From Sphingomonadales bacterium UBA2369 (GTDB taxonomy: Bacteria > Pseudomonadota > Alphaproteobacteria > Sphingomonadales > Sphingomonadaceae): a stretch of DNA of 64,000 bases. A model generated the notes under the pieces. It made no database searches. It was not told the origin of the DNA and saw only the letters and a program-made list of their open reading frames with translations. The translations under genes and the position numbers were made by a program. This document shows, piece by piece, positions 34,374 through 42,137 of the stretch. Position 1 is the first letter of the stretch; each line of letters begins with the position of its first letter. The stretch covers positions 124,219-188,218 of the forward strand of contig DDTH01000018.1 of the NCBI GenBank assembly GCA_002344055.1. Direction: 5' to 3'.

Positions 34374-34514
34374 ACTGAACGGCACGCGAGCCGGCGCCCG
34401 GCAGGCGGCTTCCGCTTCCCGGGCGTCACTCGTTTATGCTACGATCTGTTCGCACATTGCGCTGTGGTGGTGGTGGAGAGCGCGTCCGGAAATCCGTTTC
34501 CCACGGAGGACGCC

Positions 34515-34958
34515 ATGACCCTTGCCCTGATCTTCGCCGCCATAGCCGTCATCTTCGCCTGCTATTTCCTCTACACGCTGGCGACGCTCGCTCTGCCGTT
34601 GTTCGCTGCCGTGACGGTCGGCATGTGGGTGGACGGGAGCGGCTCAGGCCTCTTGGGCGCGGTCGTCGCTGGGCTGGTGGCGGGCGTCCTCACCCTGATC
34701 GCCGGTCAGCTCCTCTTCGCGCTCGTTCGGTCACCGCTCTTTCGGCTCGGCCTGGGTCTGATGTTCGCCATTCCGGCTGCTATCGCCGGCTATCACGCCG
34801 TCCACGGCATCACCGGAATGGGCGTCGAGTCCGAGGCTTGGCGGCATGCGCTCGGCCTTGTCGGGGCCCTTTTCATCGGCGGCTCCGCCTGGCTTCGCCT
34901 CTCCGGCGGCGGCGAAGTCGTTCGCCGGATCGAGCAGGCAAGTCCTTCGCACGGCTGA
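34515..34958 (+). CDS. Small multi-pass membrane protein, function unknown
   Basis: 147 residues, about four hydrophobic segments (residues 2-28, 33-66, 71-92 and 107-125). ATG preceded by CGGAGGA at suitable spacing; a GTG-initiated extension upstream is less likely. No family recognised. It sits alone between two DUF736 genes. Not obviously part of the conjugation channel. Confidence 0.7.
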   Translation: MTLALIFAAIAVIFACYFLYTLATLALPLFAAVTVGMWVDGSGSGLLGAVVAGLVAGVLTLIAGQLLFALVRSPLFRLGLGLMFAIPAAIAGYHAVHGITGMGVESEAWRHALGLVGALFIGGSAWLRLSGGGEVVRRIEQASPSHG

Positions 34959-35299
34959 TCGCTGTCTTGTTCTAAAGATTGCGCACAGAGCCCCTGAACA
35001 AGGCGGCGGCCGGCATGACCGGGCGGCTGTCGGCTCCTTCCGCTGAAATCCAGACCATCACGGCCTCTAATGACGGCGAATAGGCCGGGGCGCGCCTTCG
35101 GCTCGACCGACTTGCCGCAACGGCGGGCGGCGACTTTCTTCCCCTGATCTTCGATCATTCCTCGCGCATCAAGAAACTCGCCGCCCGCCGTCCTCCGCTG
35201 CGCTTCGGGCTGACGCTGCGGCGCCGTTCGCCCCCGGCTGAAGCATCGCCATCGAGGCCGCGACAGGCGCGGTCTTCGAAATCGGAAAGGAACTACGAC
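34959..35299. other. 341-base interval without a gene, with a leader hairpin
   Basis: No supported ORF. It includes the CCTCCGCTGCGCTTCGGG phrase at about 35193 (related to 22.99 and 33.72 kb) and an 11-bp hairpin, TCGA-GGCCGCG with CGCGGTC-T-TCGA, at 35252-35279, shortly before the ribosome-binding site (GGAAAGGA) of the second DUF736 gene. Confidence 0.45.
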
Positions 35300-35623
35300 A
35301 TGGCGACCATCGGCCACTTCACCAGGACCGGCGACGAGTTCAAGGGCTCGATCACGACCCTCAGCGTCCAGGCCAAGAACGTCCGCTTCGTCCCGGAAAC
35401 GGCCAGCAGCTCGGACAAGGCGCCTTCCCACCGCATCGTCGTGGGCGACGCCGAAATCGGCGCGGCTTGGATGAACCCCGCTAAGGGCGACAACCGTCCC
35501 AGCTACTCGGTCAAGCTCGACGACCCCAGCTTCACCGCGCCGGTGTATGCCCTGCTGGTCGAGCCCGAGGATGGTCGCTTCGACCTGATCTGGAGCCGCC
35601 AGAGCAAGCGGCGCGGCGACTAG
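35300..35623 (+). CDS. DUF736 family protein, copy 2
   Basis: 107 residues: MATIGHFTRTGDEFKGSITTLSVQAKNV, then IGAAWMNPAKGDNRPSYSVKLDDPSF and a C-terminal DLIWSRQSKRR. Same fold pattern as copies 1 and 3 and closer to copy 3, sharing the LDDPSF and LIW segments. It lies directly upstream of the XRE regulator. Function unknown. Confidence 0.9.
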   Translation: MATIGHFTRTGDEFKGSITTLSVQAKNVRFVPETASSSDKAPSHRIVVGDAEIGAAWMNPAKGDNRPSYSVKLDDPSFTAPVYALLVEPEDGRFDLIWSRQSKRRGD

Positions 35624-35695
35624 CCGCCAGCCGACCCTGCCCGGCCAACCGGGCGGGGTCGTTCCGTGGGCACGACAACCTGCAAATACGATTTT

Positions 35696-35721
35696 CCAGT
35701 ATACTGGATGGCAGTATATTG
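35696..35721. promoter_or_regulatory. Palindromic operator-like repeats upstream of the XRE gene
   Basis: Perfect 12-bp palindrome CCAGTATACTGG (35696-35707) followed by a near copy CAGTATATTG (35712-35721), 22 bases before the ATG of the XRE protein. The centre includes TATACT, a -10-like hexamer. Spacing and symmetry fit autorepression by the small HTH protein. Confidence 0.55.
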
Positions 35722-35743
35722 GGTATGCAGCGACTTCCCGTGA

Positions 35744-35956
35744 ATGAAATTGCGGGGGATCGTTGCGAAAAATCTACGTCGGCTGCGTGCCGCAAAGAGC
35801 GTGACGCAGGAGGAGCTCGCGGATCGTGCTGGCCTCAACCGCAAATATCCGAGCCTGCTGGAGAATGAGCATTACGCCGCCAGCGTCGATGTGCTCGAAA
35901 AGCTGGCGAACGCCTTGGACGTCGATCCGGTGGAGTTCTTCCGCGAACATAGTTAA
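35744..35956 (+). CDS. XRE-family HTH transcriptional regulator
   Basis: 70 residues, just one HTH_3 domain: IVAKNLRRLRAAKSVTQEELADRAGLNRKYPSLLENEHYAASVDVLEKLANALDVDPVEFF. The recognition helix is at about residues 29-43. Controls of this size on mobile elements often repress integration or transfer genes. The palindromes directly upstream suggest autoregulation. Confidence 0.88.
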   Translation: MKLRGIVAKNLRRLRAAKSVTQEELADRAGLNRKYPSLLENEHYAASVDVLEKLANALDVDPVEFFREHS

Positions 35957-36150
35957 CCGCGATTGCGCCGATTCGGATGTATTCGAGTCGGCCGCGGGGC
36001 AGGTCGCCGCACAGTACGATGGCGGCAGGGCTGTCACCGCGTCTGGCGCAACGTGTTGATTCTCCTCTCAGGCGGACAAGGCATGCCGCGGAGGGGCACC
36101 ACCGCAGGCGGACCCACGTCCGATTTGTTTCCCAAGCGTAACCGGGCCTC

Positions 36151-36444
36151 ATGCACGCGAAGGACGTATCTCTCGTGACGCAACCCACCTTCTTGGAAAC
36201 GCCGCCCTCGACCGACGCGGTCACCGCCTATGACGAATCTCACCTCGTCACATACATTCGACTGCTCGATGCGGCTGCCGAGGGCGCTGACTGGCGCGAA
36301 GTCGTGTCGGTCTTATTCGGCCTCGACCCCGCGTTACATGAAGCTCGCTCGCGCCTTGTGTACGACAGTCATTTGGCACGGGCACGCTGGATGACCGAGC
36401 ACGGCTATCGCCAGTTGGCGGCAAGGGGTCGCCAACAAGTTTAG
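36151..36444 (+). CDS. DUF2285-like small DNA-binding protein
   Basis: 97 residues. Core HLVTYIRLLDAAAEGADWREVVSVLFGLDP, then SHLARARWMTEHGYRQL resembles the DUF2285 helix-turn-helix family found beside AlpA/RepA genes on these elements. A GTG at 36175 is an alternative start. Likely regulatory. The 194-base upstream interval (35957-36150) has no other gene. Confidence 0.65.
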   Translation: MHAKDVSLVTQPTFLETPPSTDAVTAYDESHLVTYIRLLDAAAEGADWREVVSVLFGLDPALHEARSRLVYDSHLARARWMTEHGYRQLAARGRQQV

Positions 36445-36580
36445 CCTGCAAGCGTAGAGGCATAAGCTCTGGCGCTTCTACCTGCGCGCGAATAACCCTC
36501 GCCATCCGGCAGGTCTTCCGCATCTTCCCGCACACGCGATGGTGGTCCGAAGGGGGCGTCCGAAGCCTTAGGAGAGACCC

Positions 36581-37364
36581 ATGTCGAAAGGTAGTGCCTG
36601 GCGGTCGCCTGCGGCCGCACAAGATTTCACCGGCCACGATTACCCGGACTTCGCGCAGGAGTTCCTGCGGCGAAACGCCGGCTACAGACGGGACTTTCGT
36701 CGCATCGTTCGCCGACTGGCCGCCGGAACCATGACCGAGAACGGCGCTTCGCAGGCCGTCCGCAAATGGGGGTTGGTCTTTCGCTTGCGATCCTGACCTC
36801 TCACCGATTGAGGCGCCCGCGGTCTGGCGTCCCGAACTCGCTCCCGCGACGCTGGCGATAGACTCCCCGCCGCCGGTCTATGACGCAACGCCCGCCGTCA
36901 ACATCGACGCCGCAGGCCTGCCAAGGCTGGCTCATGACATCGGCGATGGTCGCCACCTGGTGCTAGCCGCTGACGAAGGCGATCACAGGCTTTGGATGCG
37001 CATCAGCTCGGATGTGCCGATGGCGGTTGTCCTGCCTCTCGACGAGGCGTTCGACCTTAGACTTGGAGCAGCTCTGCGGCTTTTCCGCAGCCTTCGGGGC
37101 GAAGCTCCCGGACCTTTGCCGTCACGGCTGCGCGTTACGCCATTCCAGCGCTCGCGCCTCGTTCTGTTGCTGGCCGTCTTCGATCACCTGCTCGCCGGCA
37201 GCACGAAGCGGCAGATCGCACGCGACGTCATCTACCCGGGGCACATCGCCGCGTCCGCCGCCGAGTGGAAGGCGTCCGCTGAGCGCCGCCGGACGCAGCG
37301 GTTGTGTGATGAAGCCAAGGCCATGGTCGCCGCAGGCTACCGGCGCCTGCTTGGCGGTAAGTGA
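36581..37364 (+). pseudogene. DUF6499-DUF2285 transcriptional regulator, split by a one-base insertion
   Basis: The first part (36581-36796) reads MSKGSAWRSPAAAQDF, then YPDFAQEFLRRNAGYRRDF, the DUF6499 N-terminus, and breaks in WGLVF. If one T of the TTT at 36779-36781 is removed, the frame continues as ACDPDLSPIEAPAVWRPELAP and runs open to 37364, where VTPFQRSRLVLLLAVFDHLLAGS and RDVIYPGHIAASAAEWK form the DUF2285 domain. About 260 residues when joined. A true frameshift, a sequencing error or, less likely, programmed slippage. Confidence 0.75.
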
Positions 37365-37514
37365 CCGCGCCAAGCTTCGACCCGCGCTGCCCCGGGGTGA
37401 CATTTTCACGGGCGTCAATTCAGCCGCTCCGGCTGACCGCCAGTTCTCCTCCAGCATCACCCCTGCACTCCCGCCGGTCCGCCACAGCGTCCGGCGAGCC
37501 GCAGGAGAACGACG

Positions 37515-37781
37515 ATGCAGCATGCCGTCGCGGCCGTTACGCCGCGGTTCCTCAAAACGCCGGACGCCGCCGTTCATCTCGGCCTTTCGGCCCGGACCCT
37601 CGAAAAGCACCGCTGCTTCGGCACCGGCCCGGTCTTCCGCAAACTCGGCGGCCGCATCGTCTATGCGATAGAGGATCTTGACGCCTGGGCGGAGCTCGGC
37701 GCTCGCAGCTCGACGAGCGATCCCGGGCGCGGCGTCGTCCATCCAGCAAAGCGCCGGCCCACCGACATGGTCCGGCGTTGA
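37515..37781 (+). CDS. AlpA/MerR-like HTH protein
   Basis: 88 residues. FLKTPDAAVHLGLSARTLEKHRCFGTGPVFRKLGG and IVYAIEDLDAWAE make the winged HTH of AlpA/excisionase-like proteins, with the recognition segment near residues 18-40. Members lie next to RepA-like genes on such elements and may act in excision or transcription control. The stop overlaps a possible TTG of the next gene. Confidence 0.85.
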   Translation: MQHAVAAVTPRFLKTPDAAVHLGLSARTLEKHRCFGTGPVFRKLGGRIVYAIEDLDAWAELGARSSTSDPGRGVVHPAKRRPTDMVRR

Positions 37782-37789
37782 CCCGAGCC

Positions 37790-38656
37790 ATGCGCGGTTC
37801 TTCGACATCTCCACGCGTGCAACTCGACCTCTTCCGGTCGATCCCCGGCGACATAGCGCCGCGCGACGCTCAAGACCTCATGGCCTGGCCCTTCTTCTCG
37901 CTCGCCAAGTCGAAGCGCACCGCGCCGATCGACTTCAAGATGGGTGACACGTGGATCCTGGTCGAAGCGACCGCGGAGCACGGCATGGCGACCATCTGGG
38001 ACGCCGACGTGCTGATCTGGGCCGCTAGCCAAATCGTCGAAGCCCGCGACGCGGGTCGGCCGACCTCGAGGCTGATCGCGACGACGCCGCACGAAATTCT
38101 CGCCTTCACGGAGCGTGGCACGGGCAAAGCTTCTTATGATCGGCTTAAGGCCGGCCTAGACCGCTTGCAGTCGACCACCATCGCTACGTCGATCCGGCAG
38201 CCCCACCAGCGGCGGCGACACCGCTTCTCCTGGATCAACGAGTGGAAGGAGCGGCTCGACGACAGCGGACGTCCGCTTGGCATCGAGATGATCGTGCCCG
38301 ACTGGTTCTATGCCGGCGTGCTCGATCAGGCTCTCGTCCTGACCATCGACCGTCAGTATTTCTCGCTCACCGGCGGGCTTGAGCGATGGCTCTACCGCAT
38401 CGTGCGAAAGCATGGCGGTCGGCAAACTGGCGGCTGGTCGTTCGATGTCCCGCATCTTCATCTGAAATCCGGCGTGCTCTCGCCTCTAAAGCAGTTCGCC
38501 TTCGACCTGCGCGCGATCGTCGCCAAGCAGCCACTCCCAGGATACCGGCTTGCGCTTGAGCATGCCTACGGCCGCGAGCGCCTGGCCTTCATTCCGATCC
38601 CCGTTGATCCGTTCGACGCCGCCTGTCGGCGCGTCGGCCTGCTTGTGGAAAAGTGA
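37790..38656 (+). CDS. repA: Replication initiator protein RepA-like
   Basis: 288 residues. VQLDLFRSIPGDIAPRDAQDLMAWPFFSLAKSKR at about residues 11-44 is the N-terminal signature of alphaproteobacterial RPA-type initiators; IWAASQIVEARDAG, the TTPHEILAFTERGTG segment and the wHTH-like RHRFSWINEW follow. ATG at 37790 used; a TTG at 37778 overlapping the previous stop is an alternative. A replication initiator within an ICE implies possible plasmid-like replication of the circular form. Confidence 0.85.
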   Translation: MRGSSTSPRVQLDLFRSIPGDIAPRDAQDLMAWPFFSLAKSKRTAPIDFKMGDTWILVEATAEHGMATIWDADVLIWAASQIVEARDAGRPTSRLIATTPHEILAFTERGTGKASYDRLKAGLDRLQSTTIATSIRQPHQRRRHRFSWINEWKERLDDSGRPLGIEMIVPDWFYAGVLDQALVLTIDRQYFSLTGGLERWLYRIVRKHGGRQTGGWSFDVPHLHLKSGVLSPLKQFAFDLRAIVAKQPLPGYRLALEHAYGRERLAFIPIPVDPFDAACRRVGLLVEK

Positions 38657-38843
38657 TGCGCGCGTTCGGACTATCGTTGACCGGCGGGCACGGACGATCA
38701 TTGACTGGGGATTCGGACTATCGAAAACCCATATCGCCCGCAGCATGTTGGAATCGCTGGCGGAATCGCCCTGACTCTAACTGTGCTAACAAAGAGTCCT
38801 TCGGACTCTTGCTAACGGCCGCCCCGCTTGTGGACGGACGAAC
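38657..38843. other. Interval before parA
   Basis: 187 bases. The A/T content rises near 38760-38810. GAGTCCTTCGGACTC at 38797-38811 is a 15-base inverted repeat, a possible hairpin or operator upstream of parA. Confidence 0.4.
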
Positions 38844-39482
38844 ATGATCGTCGCCTTGCTCAATCAGAAGGGCGGCGTGGGCAAGACCACGCTTGCGCTG
38901 CACCTCTGCGGCGAGTGGGCGCGGCAGGGAGCGAAGACGCTGCTGATCGACGCCGACCCGCAAGGCTCGGCGCTGGATTGGTCGCAGGTACGCGCCCAGG
39001 AAGGGCTGCCGAGGCTGTTCGGCGTCGTCGGCCTCGCGCGCGACACCCTGCACCGCGAGGCCCCCGAGCTGGCGCAGGGCGTCGACCGGGTAGTGATCGA
39101 CGGGCCGCCGCGTGTCGAGGGCCTGCTGCGTTCGGCCCTGCTCGCTGCCGACCTGGTCGTCATTCCGGTTCAGCCTTCTCCGCTGGACGGCTGGGCCTCG
39201 GCCGCAATGCTGTCGCTGCTCGCCGAGGCACGCCTGTTCCGCCCCGAGCTCACCGCGCGCTTCGTGCTCAACAGGTGCGCCGCGCGCACCTTGGTCGCCC
39301 GCGACACCGGCGCGGCGCTCGCCAATCACGATCCTCCATTGCTCGCCACACGGATCGGTCAGCGCGTCGTGTTCGCCGGCGCCGCCCGCACCGGCCGGCT
39401 CGCTTTCGAGCTCGCGCCCGAAAGCCCGGCTGCCTTGGAGATCGCGGCGCTGGCCGCCGAGATCGCGGAGGTGGGGCGATGA
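38844..39482 (+). CDS. parA: ParA-family ATPase
   Basis: 212 residues, small ParA (MipZ/Soj-like length, no N-terminal HTH). Deviant Walker A LLNQKGGVGKTTLALHL at residues 5-21, Walker A' IDADPQGSALDW and Walker B-like VVIDGPPR. Expected to act in partition or positioning of the element. The partner gene follows with a four-base overlap. Confidence 0.94.
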   Translation: MIVALLNQKGGVGKTTLALHLCGEWARQGAKTLLIDADPQGSALDWSQVRAQEGLPRLFGVVGLARDTLHREAPELAQGVDRVVIDGPPRVEGLLRSALLAADLVVIPVQPSPLDGWASAAMLSLLAEARLFRPELTARFVLNRCAARTLVARDTGAALANHDPPLLATRIGQRVVFAGAARTGRLAFELAPESPAALEIAALAAEIAEVGR

Positions 39483-39727
39483 GCAACTCCCGGTCCCGCA
39501 GCGGCTTCGCCGCCCGTCCCGGCGACGCCGAGCGCTGGGTCAAGGCGCCGAGCGCCGAGCGCCGGCCGTCAGCCGATCAGTTCACCGCCCGGCTGACCAT
39601 CGACGTGACCCCCGAGATGCGCCGCCGCCTGAAGCTCGCCGCGCTCCATCGCGGCGAGACTGTCGCCGATATGCTGCGCGCCCTGTTCGAGCGCGAGTTT
39701 CCGAAGTCTGATGGAGGCGCGTCGTGA
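39479..39727 (+). CDS. Small ribbon-helix-helix-like partner of ParA
   Basis: 82 residues. A disordered N-terminus (about 35 residues), then FTARLTIDVTPEMRRRLKLAALHRGETVADMLRALFEREF, which looks like an RHH DNA-binding core. This would be the centromere-binding partner of ParA in a short type Ib-like arrangement, inferred from position and size. ATGA overlap with parA on one side and GTG overlap with DUF2840 on the other. Confidence 0.75.
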   Translation: MSNSRSRSGFAARPGDAERWVKAPSAERRPSADQFTARLTIDVTPEMRRRLKLAALHRGETVADMLRALFEREFPKSDGGAS

Positions 39728-40212
39728 CCGCCGACGCCGCCCATACGACGCCGATGACTTCGGTGGAGCTGCTGTGGCGGGAGGGCGAGACCGAACGATG
39801 GCTGCGCTTCGGCCGGCAGGCCGGCGAGCGCGTCCTCGACCGCCGCCGTCGCCTCGTCGATTTCCGGCCGGGCGCGGTCTTCGCTTTCGTCCGGTGGGCC
39901 TCGAATGACTACGGCACGGCCCTGTCGCGGCTCGACATCCTGCGCGCCGTCGCACCGGGCGAGCCCTATGCAACGGTGCCGTTCGTGCGACCGGGCGGCG
40001 ATATCCTACTGCGCGTTCACGGCTGGCCAAAGGTTCAGCGCGCGCTCGCCGCGATCGACGCGATCGCCGCCGCCGGCGTCGATCCAGAAGACGCCGCCCC
40101 CGATCATTGGCGGCACGTCCACAACCGGCTAAGCGTCGCCCAGGAGCCCCGCGCCTACACCGCTGAGCGTCACCGCGCCTGGCTGCGTCGCGCCGCTTTG
40201 GTGACGCCATGA
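39724..40212 (+). CDS. DUF2840 domain protein
   Basis: 162 residues, GTG start. VELLWREGETERWLRFG, FRPGAVFAFVRWASNDYGTALSRLDILRAV and YATVPFVRPGGDILLRVHGWPKVQ match DUF2840, a family strictly associated with the traF-relaxase region of alphaproteobacterial conjugative elements. Exact role unknown. Stop overlaps the traF ATG. Confidence 0.9.
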   Translation: MTADAAHTTPMTSVELLWREGETERWLRFGRQAGERVLDRRRRLVDFRPGAVFAFVRWASNDYGTALSRLDILRAVAPGEPYATVPFVRPGGDILLRVHGWPKVQRALAAIDAIAAAGVDPEDAAPDHWRHVHNRLSVAQEPRAYTAERHRAWLRRAALVTP

Positions 40213-40781
40213 CCCGGCGCCGACGCATTGTCGGGGTGACCGCCGCAGTCTCGGTTCTGACGTTGAGCGTAACGGTCTTCGACCCGCTCCCGCGACTGAT
40301 GTGGAACGCCACCCCAAGCGTCCCGGTGGGGCTCTATGCGATCCGCGAGACGGGGAGGCCCGAGCGCGGCTCGCTGTTCGCGGTCGCGCCGCCCCAGCCG
40401 CTGGCGCGCCACCTCGCCGAGCGCGGCTATCTGCCGCTCGGCGTGCCGCTCCTGAAGCCGCTCGCCGCGATCCCTGGCCAGCACGTCTGTCGCATCGGCG
40501 CGGTCATCCTGATCGACGGCGTTGCGGTCGGCTCGGCGCGCGAGCGCGACCGGCTGGGCCGTCCGCTGCCGCGCTGGTCGGGCTGCCGCGTCATCGCCGA
40601 CGACCAGCTCTTCTTCATGAACGCCGCCGCGGCCGACAGCCTCGATGGCCGCTATTTCGGTCCTCTCCCGGCCAGCACCGTGCTCGGCCGCGGGACCCCG
40701 ATCTGGACCGATCCGCCGCGCTCACCCTCGCCGCCGCCGGCTGATGCCGCAGCGCCATTCCCGACCCTCGACAGGAGATAG
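40209..40781 (+). CDS. traF: TraF, conjugal transfer S26-type signal peptidase
   Basis: 190 residues. One N-terminal transmembrane helix, then NATPSVPVGLY with the catalytic serine (about residue 36) and PLLKPLAAIPGQHVC with the catalytic lysine (about residue 87); the later LFFMNAAAADSLDGRYFG is the family's C-terminal box. TraF matures and cyclises the TrbC pilin in RP4-type systems. Located in the inner membrane. Confidence 0.93.
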   Translation: MTRRRRIVGVTAAVSVLTLSVTVFDPLPRLMWNATPSVPVGLYAIRETGRPERGSLFAVAPPQPLARHLAERGYLPLGVPLLKPLAAIPGQHVCRIGAVILIDGVAVGSARERDRLGRPLPRWSGCRVIADDQLFFMNAAAADSLDGRYFGPLPASTVLGRGTPIWTDPPRSPSPPPADAAAPFPTLDRR

Positions 40782-40783
40782 CC

Positions 40784-41140
40784 ATGCAGATCGGAGAACT
40801 CACCCGCACGTCAGACGGCTATGTGGGCCACGTCGCCACCATGACGCTGACGGCGCCCATCCGCCTCGTCCCGGCCGAGCCGAGCGAGACCGAAGGCGCG
40901 CCGGACTTCCGAGTCCACCTCGGCGAAGACGGTGACGGTCCCCAAGTGGGCGCGGGCTGGAACCGCACCGGCGAGCGCGCCGGCGCCTATGTCGCCTTGC
41001 AGCTCGACGATCCCTCGTTCGTGCAGCCGCTGCGCGCCAACCTGTTCCGCTCGACCCCCGACGGGCCGGATTACCACCTGATCTGGAACCGCCCATCGAA
41101 GCGAGAGAGCGGCGTTGCCAAGTCGGGCGAGCGGAGCTGA
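40784..41140 (+). CDS. DUF736 family protein, copy 3
   Basis: 118 residues: MQIGELTRTSDGYVGHVATMTLTAPI, VGAGWNRTGERAGAYVALQLDDPSF, LIWNRPSKR. It sits between traF and the lytic transglycosylase, so this copy may serve conjugation, while copies 1 and 2 lie in the maintenance area. Function unknown. Confidence 0.9.
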   Translation: MQIGELTRTSDGYVGHVATMTLTAPIRLVPAEPSETEGAPDFRVHLGEDGDGPQVGAGWNRTGERAGAYVALQLDDPSFVQPLRANLFRSTPDGPDYHLIWNRPSKRESGVAKSGERS

Positions 41141-41143
41141 CCG

Positions 41144-41881
41144 ATGACCGCCGCAAGCTGCATCATGCGTCGCTCGTTCGCCGTCTTGCTGATCGGGGCG
41201 GCGATCTCCGGCGCGCCGTTTACGGCGCTTCCGGCCTGCGCCCAAGGCGCGGCCGGACCGTCGGCTGCGACGCCGTCGATAAGCGATCATGTCGCCGAGG
41301 CGTCGCGGCGTTTCGGTGTTCCCGAAGCATGGATCTGGGCGGTGATGCGCGTTGAGAGCGCCGGCGATGTCGGCGCGACATCGCACGCGGGGGCGATGGG
41401 ACTGATGCAGGTCATGCCGCCGACCTACGCCGAGCTGCGCGCCCGATATGGTCTGGGCCCAAACCCGTATGACCCCCGCGACAACATTCTGGCAGGCACG
41501 GCCTATCTGCGCGAGATGCACGATCGCTACGGCGCGCCGGGGTTTCTCGCCGCCTACAATGCGGGCCCGGGGCGCTACGAACAGCATCTCGCCGGCCGCC
41601 CGTTGCCGCTCGAAACCCGCGCCTATCTTGCCCGCCTCGCACCGCAAGTCGGCGGCGCGTCGACGGCGGCGGCGGCGATGCCACCGACCGCGCCGGACCC
41701 GCTCGCCTGGCGCCGCGCCGCGCTGTTCGCCGGTCGCTGGGGCGCGTCGGACCCCGTTGCCACTGGCTCCGCCGACGCGTCGCCGGACGTTCGCGTCACG
41801 CCGGTCTCTGCGACGATCGATGCGCCGTCCCATCGGCGTCTGGACGGCCTGTTCGTCCCTCTTTCCGGGCCTCGGCAGTGA
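41144..41881 (+). CDS. Lytic transglycosylase of the conjugation apparatus
   Basis: 245 residues. Signal peptide with cleavage after about residue 33 (PACAQ). SLT domain: VPEAWIWAVMRVESAGD has the catalytic glutamate (about residue 71), then SHAGAMGLMQVMPPTY and YNAGPGRY. It opens peptidoglycan locally for the Trb channel (VirB1 function). RBS-like GAGCGGAG precedes the ATG. Confidence 0.93.
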   Translation: MTAASCIMRRSFAVLLIGAAISGAPFTALPACAQGAAGPSAATPSISDHVAEASRRFGVPEAWIWAVMRVESAGDVGATSHAGAMGLMQVMPPTYAELRARYGLGPNPYDPRDNILAGTAYLREMHDRYGAPGFLAAYNAGPGRYEQHLAGRPLPLETRAYLARLAPQVGGASTAAAAMPPTAPDPLAWRRAALFAGRWGASDPVATGSADASPDVRVTPVSATIDAPSHRRLDGLFVPLSGPRQ

Positions 41882-42137
41882 CCGCGCCCGCGATCTTCCT
41901 ATCGGCGGCGTTCGCGTGGTGTGGCGTAGGGCAGGTCGGAAGAGACGGTTCAGACAGATCAACAATCGGACGATGGCAAGATAAAAGCGCCGCCGTCTTA
42001 CGGGGCGCAAATGATTGGTCGGTAACAGGAAATTGCGCCATCGCGCGGGACGCGGCGACGGCGCTAAGGGCGGTTTCGTCAATCTTTTCAGTCTTCGACG
42101 CGCCGTCACGGCCATCGTCGGCCGGCCGCTGACCGCT
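41882..42137. promoter_or_regulatory. Interval upstream of the relaxase, candidate oriT region
   Basis: 256 bases with no convincing gene. The inverted repeat GGCGCAA/TTGCGCC (42004-42010 and 42033-42039) with a 22-base, comparatively A/T-rich spacer (ATGATTGGTC, then GGTAACAGGA) lies 99 bases before the relaxase start. Origins of transfer usually sit next to the relaxase gene and carry such a repeat near nic. No family-level nic match can be made by eye. Confidence 0.45.

Noticed and set aside
41878..42132. 84-residue reading frame upstream of the relaxase
   Set aside because: GTG start inside the transglycosylase stop, no clear ribosome-binding site, no recognisable protein pattern, and it covers the candidate oriT repeat.
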